Assembly (NCBI GenBank): GCA_900547725.1
Contig: URHR01000013.1
Location: 1 to 35,783, forward strand
Source of the DNA: an uncultured Eubacteriales bacterium
Lineage (GTDB): Bacteria > Bacillota > Clostridia > Oscillospirales > CAG-272
Length of the DNA: 35,783 bases
Direction: 5' to 3'
Made by a program: the position numbers and the translations under genes. Under the pieces are notes generated by a model. The model ran no database searches and was not told the origin of the DNA. It saw only the letters and a program-made list of their open reading frames with translations. Below are positions 31,490 to 35,783 of this stretch, in pieces (position 1 is the first letter of the stretch; each line of letters opens with the position of its first letter).

Positions 31490-32508
31490 AAGTCGTAACA
31501 TTCGGAGAGATTATGATGCGCCTGACCCCGCCCGCGCATGAGCGGTTGGTGCAGGCAAGATCCTTGGAGGTCACCTTCGGCGGTGCTGAAGCGAATGTGG
31601 CGGTTTCGCTTGCCTGTATGGGCGAAGAAGCGGAATTCGTAACCAAACTGCCGGAGAACGACATCTCGCAGGCGGCAATCAACAGCCTGCGCGCATGGGG
31701 GGTGGAAACCCGACATATCGTGCGCGGCGGCGCACGGATGGGAACTTATTACATGGAGCGCGGCGCTTCGCAAAGACCTTCCAAAGTGGTCTACGACCGC
31801 GCGGACTCGGCGATTGCGCAGGCAGGCGCGGGGGAATTTGACTGGGCGAAAATTTTTGACGGCGCAGACTGGTTTCACCTGACGGGCATCACGCCCGCGC
31901 TTGGCGACGGCGTGGCGGCGGCAAGTCTTGCGGCGTGCCAAGAGGCGAAGAAGCGCGGCATGACGGTTTCGTTCGACCCCAACTATCGTGCCAAGCTGTG
32001 GAGCGTGGAAGCGGCGGCGGAAGCGATGGAACGGTATCTGCCGTATGTGGACGTGCTGATTACGAACGAGAATCAGGCGGGCGACCTGTTCGGCGTTCGT
32101 GTGCCTGCCGGAGAGATCAGCGGAGACGATGTGACCGACAAGGGGTATCTTGCACTGGCGCAGAGCCTGCAGGCGCTCTACCCGCACCTGCGCATGATTG
32201 CGCTGACCGAGCGGCGGACGCTTTCGGCGGAGGTCAACCGTTTCTGCGCAAAACTGTGGGACGGCAAAACGCTTTCCGCTTCCGAAAAGTATCGCATCGA
32301 AATTGTTGACCGTGTGGGCGGCGGCGACGCGTTTGCGGCGGGGCTGATTTATGCCCTGCGGCAGGGGCAGACTCCTGCCGCGGCGGTGCGTTTTGCGGCG
32401 GCGGCAAGCTGTCTGAAGCACTCGATTGAGGGGGATTTCAACCCCACGACCGTTCAGGAGGTCAACGCGCTTGCCAAAGGCAACGCAAACGGAAGGGTTC
32501 AGCGCTGA
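31486..32508 (+). CDS. kdgK: 2-dehydro-3-deoxygluconokinase (PfkB family)
   Basis: Phosphorylates 2-keto-3-deoxygluconate to KDPG, the substrate of the enzyme encoded just upstream. The 340 residues open MKVVTFGEIMMRLTPPAHERLVQARSLEVTFGGAEANVAVSLACMG, typical of KdgK, and end with the PfkB signature DRVGGGDAFAAGLIYAL, with D281 as catalytic base. DWFHLTGITPAL and SFDPNYRAKLW are also KdgK-like. The ATG overlaps the eda stop and has a GGGAGG site inside eda. Together the pair suggests use of pectin- or glucuronate-derived sugars; the earlier enzymes are not here. Confidence 0.92.
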   Translation: MKVVTFGEIMMRLTPPAHERLVQARSLEVTFGGAEANVAVSLACMGEEAEFVTKLPENDISQAAINSLRAWGVETRHIVRGGARMGTYYMERGASQRPSKVVYDRADSAIAQAGAGEFDWAKIFDGADWFHLTGITPALGDGVAAASLAACQEAKKRGMTVSFDPNYRAKLWSVEAAAEAMERYLPYVDVLITNENQAGDLFGVRVPAGEISGDDVTDKGYLALAQSLQALYPHLRMIALTERRTLSAEVNRFCAKLWDGKTLSASEKYRIEIVDRVGGGDAFAAGLIYALRQGQTPAAAVRFAAAASCLKHSIEGDFNPTTVQEVNALAKGNANGRVQR

Positions 32509-32559
32509 TTTTTTGTCTGTTCTGACGATTTTTGCGCTTTTTCACGCAAAAAGCACAAG

Positions 32560-32577
32560 ATGTTGTGATCCCAACAT
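32560..32577. promoter_or_regulatory. Candidate operator upstream of pflA
   Basis: An 18-base inverted repeat ATGTTG-N6-CAACAT overlaps the -35 position of the pflA promoter, a place where a repressor would block RNA polymerase. A further CAACA copy follows at 32579-32583. It does not fit the Rex or FNR consensus well, so the regulator is unknown. Confidence 0.35.
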
Positions 32578-32603
32578 ACAACAGCCCATAAATATGGTAT
32601 ACT
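32575..32603 (+). promoter_or_regulatory. Probable promoter of pflA-pflB
   Basis: A good -10 box TATACT (32598-32603) lies 17 bases after a weak -35 (CATACA, 32575-32580). A weak -35 is common for promoters that depend on an activator. Transcription would start near 32610, about 44 bases before the pflA ATG. Confidence 0.5.
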
Positions 32604-32653
32604 ATACGCACACCGGAAAAGCAATTTACGCGGTGCGAAAGGAGGGCGAAGGT

Positions 32654-33415
32654 ATGACGGGTCGCATTCATTCCTATGAAACACTCGGTGCGGCGGACGG
32701 TCCCGGTTTGCGGTTTGTCCTGTTCCTGCAGGGATGCGGGCTGAGATGTCTGTATTGTCATAACCCCGATACATGGAATCCATGCGGCGGCAGAACCGTT
32801 TCCGCAGAGGAGATTGTGAGGGAGGTTGTCCGATACCGCAACTACTTCGGCAGGCGCGGGGGATTTACCGCGAGCGGCGGAGAACCGCTTTTGCAACCCG
32901 ACTTTCTTTGCGAGCTGTTCGGTCGGCTGAAGGCGGAGGGAATCTCCACCGCGCTTGACACATCGGGCGCGCCTTACCGGGCGGAGGACAGCCGCTATGA
33001 CGCATTGCTTCGGGTGACCGATCTGGTTCTGCTTGACATCAAACACATTGACGACGATGTCTGCCGCCGCCTGACGGGGCATGGGAACGCCGCCACGGTT
33101 GCGTTTGCGGAACGGCTCTCGCGCGAGGGAATTCCGATGTGGATTCGTCAGGTTCTGGTTCCCGGGTGGACAGACCGCGAAACGGATCTGCAGAAAACGC
33201 GGCAGTGGATCGACAGCCTTTCCTCTGTGGAACGCGTGGAGGTGCTTCCGTATCACACCTTGGGCAAGAGCAAATATGAAGCGGTGCAACTTCCGTACCC
33301 GCTCGGAAGTACGCCGACTCCCGACGCGGAGGCGGTAAAGCGGGCAGAAAAAATACTCATTGGCGATCCGGGATGTACCACGGCAAGCCGAAAAAGGAGA
33401 ACATATGAACAGTAA
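32654..33415 (+). CDS. pflA: Pyruvate formate-lyase-activating enzyme
   Basis: Radical SAM enzyme that takes a hydrogen from a glycine of PFL to create its glycyl radical; oxygen-sensitive and cytoplasmic. The 253 residues start MTGRIHSYETLGAADGPGLRFVLFLQGCGLRCLYCHNPDTW with cluster cysteines C28-x3-C32-x2-C35, followed by FTASGGEPLLQPDFL, LDTSGAP, LLDIKHID and IRQVLVPGWTD, all typical of PflA. The start at 32654 follows GGAGG with 8-base spacing; the open frame upstream crosses the promoter and is not coding. Its end overlaps the pflB start by 11 bases. In many bacteria pflA follows pflB; here it comes first. Confidence 0.96.
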   Translation: MTGRIHSYETLGAADGPGLRFVLFLQGCGLRCLYCHNPDTWNPCGGRTVSAEEIVREVVRYRNYFGRRGGFTASGGEPLLQPDFLCELFGRLKAEGISTALDTSGAPYRAEDSRYDALLRVTDLVLLDIKHIDDDVCRRLTGHGNAATVAFAERLSREGIPMWIRQVLVPGWTDRETDLQKTRQWIDSLSSVERVEVLPYHTLGKSKYEAVQLPYPLGSTPTPDAEAVKRAEKILIGDPGCTTASRKRRTYEQ

Positions 33416-35663
33416 GGCTTGGCAGGGATTTCTTCCCGGAAAATGGAGCCGCGGAGAGATTGACACGCGCGATTTCATTCAGCGCAATTATACCCCGTAT
33501 ACGGGCGACGGATCTTTTCTTGCAGGACCGACAGCGGCAACGGTAACGCTCTGGAACGAAATTCTGGAGCTGTCCGAGAAAGAACAGGCGGCGGGCGGCG
33601 TTCTCGATGCAGACAACACCATCGTTTCCACCGTCAACAGCCACGCGGCGGGATATCTGGACAGGACGCTCGAAAAAATTGTCGGTCTGCAAACGGACAA
33701 GCCCTTCAAGCGCCCGATGCATCTGTCGGGTGGACTTCGCATGGCGGAGCAGTCGCTGAAGATGTACGGCTATGAGATCGACCCGCAGGTTGAGACCTTC
33801 TATCGGAACTACCGCAAAACGCACAATGACGGCGTGTTTGACGTGTATACGCCCGAGATGCGGCGCGCGCGCACCGCGCATATCCTGACCGGACTTCCCG
33901 ACGCCTACGGCAGAGGGCGGATCGTGGGGGATTACCGCCGCGTTGCGTTGTACGGCGTGGATTATCTGATTGCCAAAAAGGAAGAGGACAAAGCGCAGAT
34001 CGACGGGGACATGACCCCCGGGAAGATCCGTGACCGCGAGGAAATTGCCGAGCAGGTTCGCGCACTGATGGCGCTCAAGGAAATGGCAGCGGCATACGGC
34101 TGTGATATTTCAAAACCTGCCGAGAACGCGCAGGAAGCGGTTCAGTGGCTGTATTTCGGTTATCTGGGCGCGGTCAAAGATCAGAACGGCGCGGCAATGA
34201 GCATCGGCAGAAATACGAACTTCCTTGACATCTATATCCGGCGCGATATGGAAAACGGAACGCTGACCGAGGAGGGCGCGCAGGAACTGATCGACCAGTT
34301 CGTAATGAAGCTGCGGATTGTCAAATTCATGCGCACCAAGGAATACAACGAGCTGTTCTCGGGCGACCCGACATGGATCACCGAGTCCATCGGCGGGATG
34401 GGATGCGACGGCAGACCCCTTGTGACAAAAACCTCTTTCCGGATTCTGCACACACTGGTCAACCTCGGACCTGCGCCCGAACCGAACCTGACCGTTCTCT
34501 GGAGCGAGCGTTTGCCTGAAAACTTCAAAAAATTCTGCGCGGAGATTTCGGTCAAAACTTCCGCAATCCAGTATGAAAGCGACGATCTGATGCTCCCTGA
34601 GATGGGCGACGATTATTGCATTGCCTGCTGTGTGAGCAGTATGCGGGTCGGAAAGGATATGCAGTTCTTCGGCGCGCGGGCGAATCTGGCTAAGTGCCTG
34701 CTTTACGCAATCAACGGCGGGCGGGACGAACTGACGCTTGACAAGAAAACGGGAGAGCCGTTGCAGGTTTCGCCCGAATACCGCCCGATTGAAGGGGACG
34801 GTCCTCTGGATTACGCGGAGGTCACGGAAAAGTTTGACTGCATGATGGATTGGCTTGCGGGGCTGTATGTCAATACGCTGAATCTGATTCACTATATGCA
34901 CGATAAGTATTCCTATGAAGCGCTGGAAATGGCGCTGCACGATACGCAGGTGCGCCGCTTCTTCGCTACGGGAATCGCAGGGCTTTCCTGCGCGGTTGAC
35001 TCGCTGTCCGCAATCCGTTATGCAAAGGTCTATCCGATCCGCAACGAAAAGGGACTGGTAACCGATTTCCGCATTGAGGGTGACTTCCCGAAGTACGGAA
35101 ACAACGACGACCGCGCGGATTCGATCGCGGTGGAACTGGTGCGAACCTTCATGAAGAAGATCGCCTCCCACGAGACCTACCGCGCATCAATCCCCACAAT
35201 GTCGATTCTGACCATCACTTCAAATGTGGTGTACGGGAAAAAGACGGGAACAACCCCGGACGGTCGCCACGCGGGAGAGCCTTTGGCACCTGGCGCGAAC
35301 CCGATGCACGGCAGAGACAGCCACGGCGCGTTGGCATCGTTGGAATCGGTTGCAAAACTGCCGTATGAGTATGCGCGGGACGGAATTTCCAACACCTTCA
35401 GCGCAACGCCGTCCTCGCTCGGTCGGAGCGATGCGGAGCGCACGGAAAACCTTGTGGATATGATTGACGGTTATGTCCGCTCGGGCGGATACCACCTGAA
35501 CATCAACGTGTTCAATCGGGAAATGCTGCTTGACGCACAGAAGCACCCCGAAAAGTACCCGCAGCTGACGATCCGCGTCAGCGGATACGCTGTCCGCTTC
35601 AATAAACTGACGCGCGAACAGCAGGACGAGGTCATCTCGCGCACGATTCACGAATCCATGTAA
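33405..35663 (+). CDS. pflB: Formate C-acetyltransferase (pyruvate formate-lyase)
   Basis: Converts pyruvate and CoA to acetyl-CoA and formate under anaerobic conditions by a radical mechanism. The 752 residues have PFL length. The paired active-site cysteines appear in DDYCIACCVSSMRVGKDMQFFGARANLAKCLLYAINGG (about 405), and the glycyl-radical loop near the C-terminus is RVSGYAVRF (Gly about 726), followed by LTREQQDEVISRTIHE. The DDYCIACC sequence carries an extra cysteine at the position where many PFLs have alanine. The ATG at 33405 follows AAAAAGGAGA, within the end of pflA, so the enzyme and its activase are coupled. A strong terminator follows. Confidence 0.98.
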   Translation: MNSKAWQGFLPGKWSRGEIDTRDFIQRNYTPYTGDGSFLAGPTAATVTLWNEILELSEKEQAAGGVLDADNTIVSTVNSHAAGYLDRTLEKIVGLQTDKPFKRPMHLSGGLRMAEQSLKMYGYEIDPQVETFYRNYRKTHNDGVFDVYTPEMRRARTAHILTGLPDAYGRGRIVGDYRRVALYGVDYLIAKKEEDKAQIDGDMTPGKIRDREEIAEQVRALMALKEMAAAYGCDISKPAENAQEAVQWLYFGYLGAVKDQNGAAMSIGRNTNFLDIYIRRDMENGTLTEEGAQELIDQFVMKLRIVKFMRTKEYNELFSGDPTWITESIGGMGCDGRPLVTKTSFRILHTLVNLGPAPEPNLTVLWSERLPENFKKFCAEISVKTSAIQYESDDLMLPEMGDDYCIACCVSSMRVGKDMQFFGARANLAKCLLYAINGGRDELTLDKKTGEPLQVSPEYRPIEGDGPLDYAEVTEKFDCMMDWLAGLYVNTLNLIHYMHDKYSYEALEMALHDTQVRRFFATGIAGLSCAVDSLSAIRYAKVYPIRNEKGLVTDFRIEGDFPKYGNNDDRADSIAVELVRTFMKKIASHETYRASIPTMSILTITSNVVYGKKTGTTPDGRHAGEPLAPGANPMHGRDSHGALASLESVAKLPYEYARDGISNTFSATPSSLGRSDAERTENLVDMIDGYVRSGGYHLNINVFNREMLLDAQKHPEKYPQLTIRVSGYAVRFNKLTREQQDEVISRTIHESM

Positions 35664-35666
35664 AAG

Positions 35667-35697
35667 AACGCCCTGCCGCAGTGCGGCAGGGCGTTTG
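35667..35697 (+). terminator. Intrinsic terminator after pflB
   Basis: A perfect 13-bp GC-rich stem (AACGCCCTGCCGC 35667-35679 with GCGGCAGGGCGTT 35683-35695) with a 3-base loop, starting 3 bases after the pflB stop and followed by TTGATT. It marks the end of the pflA-pflB unit. Confidence 0.88.
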
Positions 35698-35733
35698 ATT
35701 AACATTATGGAAAAAAGTACAAACTCTTTTACC

Positions 35734-35770
35734 GCCTTTTCTTTGCACGAAGGAGGCGCAAAGAAAAGGC
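35734..35770. repeat. Inverted repeat at the right window edge
   Basis: GCCTTTTCTTTGC (35734-35746) is repeated in inverse as GCAAAGAAAAGGC (35758-35770) around an 11-base loop, followed by TTGGCGAAAAGAA up to the edge. It may be the outer arm of a third intergenic repeat, or a second hairpin after pflB. The rest lies outside the window. Confidence 0.5.
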
Positions 35771-35783
35771 TTGGCGAAAAGAA

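Noticed and set aside
32529..32552. Terminator after kdgK
   Set aside because: The TTTTTGCG/CGCAAAAA hairpin has its T-run before the stem and A-run after it, and no T-tract follows on the plus strand.
32560..32583. Rex or FNR site upstream of pflA
   Set aside because: The inverted repeat has TGTTG/CAACA arms, not TTGTTAA/TTAACAA or TTGAT/ATCAA, so naming a regulator would be guessing.
1..35783. tRNA, rRNA, CRISPR array, prophage, integrase or toxin-antitoxin genes
   Set aside because: None could be supported on either strand; the gaps that are long enough contain only the promoters, leader, candidate RNA and inverted repeats listed.

Overview
The window is GC-rich, tightly packed chromosomal DNA from a low-profile member of the Firmicutes, most likely class Clostridia (an Oscillospirales- or Christensenellales-like gut anaerobe; the class is fairly safe, the order is a guess). 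Reasons: the gene orders lon-ysxC, infC-rpmI-rplT, dprA-topA-trmFO-plsX, rnc-(radical SAM)-smc-ftsY and yhbY-nadD-yqeK-rsfS are Firmicutes orders; Prs is of the long clostridial type; and pyruvate formate-lyase with its activase points to anaerobic, fermentative life. Nearly all of it is core genome, and I see no phage, plasmid, CRISPR or defence island.
Layout. (1) 1-4353, minus strand: lon, ysxC, an M50 site-2-type protease and the start of scpA (cut by the window edge, opposite a misleading open frame). (2) 4354-5050: a 697-base divergent control region with a lon promoter, a candidate ~120-nt small RNA with its own promoter and terminator, the infC promoter and an L20-type attenuator leader. 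(3) 5051-6239: infC (AUU start), rpmI, rplT and a strong terminator. (4) 6339-13191: TrmH-family rRNA methyltransferase, dprA, topA, trmFO, plsX. (5) 13189-13421: a 233-bp imperfect inverted repeat. (6) 13446-23066: rnc, Elp3-like radical SAM protein, smc, ftsY, rdgB, an unrecognised membrane protein with a PH-like tail, yhbY, nadD, yqeK. (7) 23083-23448: a second, nested inverted-repeat element. (8) 23519-27988: a lipoprotein-type LCP protein, rsfS, leuS and an OmpR-type regulator with a degenerate receiver. (9) 28059-35663: rhaB under a consensus promoter, prs, eda-kdgK, pflA-pflB, then a terminator and the edge of a third repeat.
How the genes fit together. The left two thirds serve translation, ribosome assembly, RNA and chromosome maintenance and protein quality control. 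The right end is carbon metabolism: rhamnulokinase, the KDG kinase/KDPG aldolase pair that takes uronate-derived ketodeoxygluconate to pyruvate and glyceraldehyde 3-phosphate, and PFL, which splits pyruvate to acetyl-CoA and formate.
No clear new multi-gene system is visible. The items most worth following are the candidate small RNA upstream of lon, the two MITE-like repeats placed at operon joints, the regulator coupled to leuS, and the unrecognised PH-like membrane protein between rdgB and yhbY. All calls come from reading the sequence alone; no database search was run.
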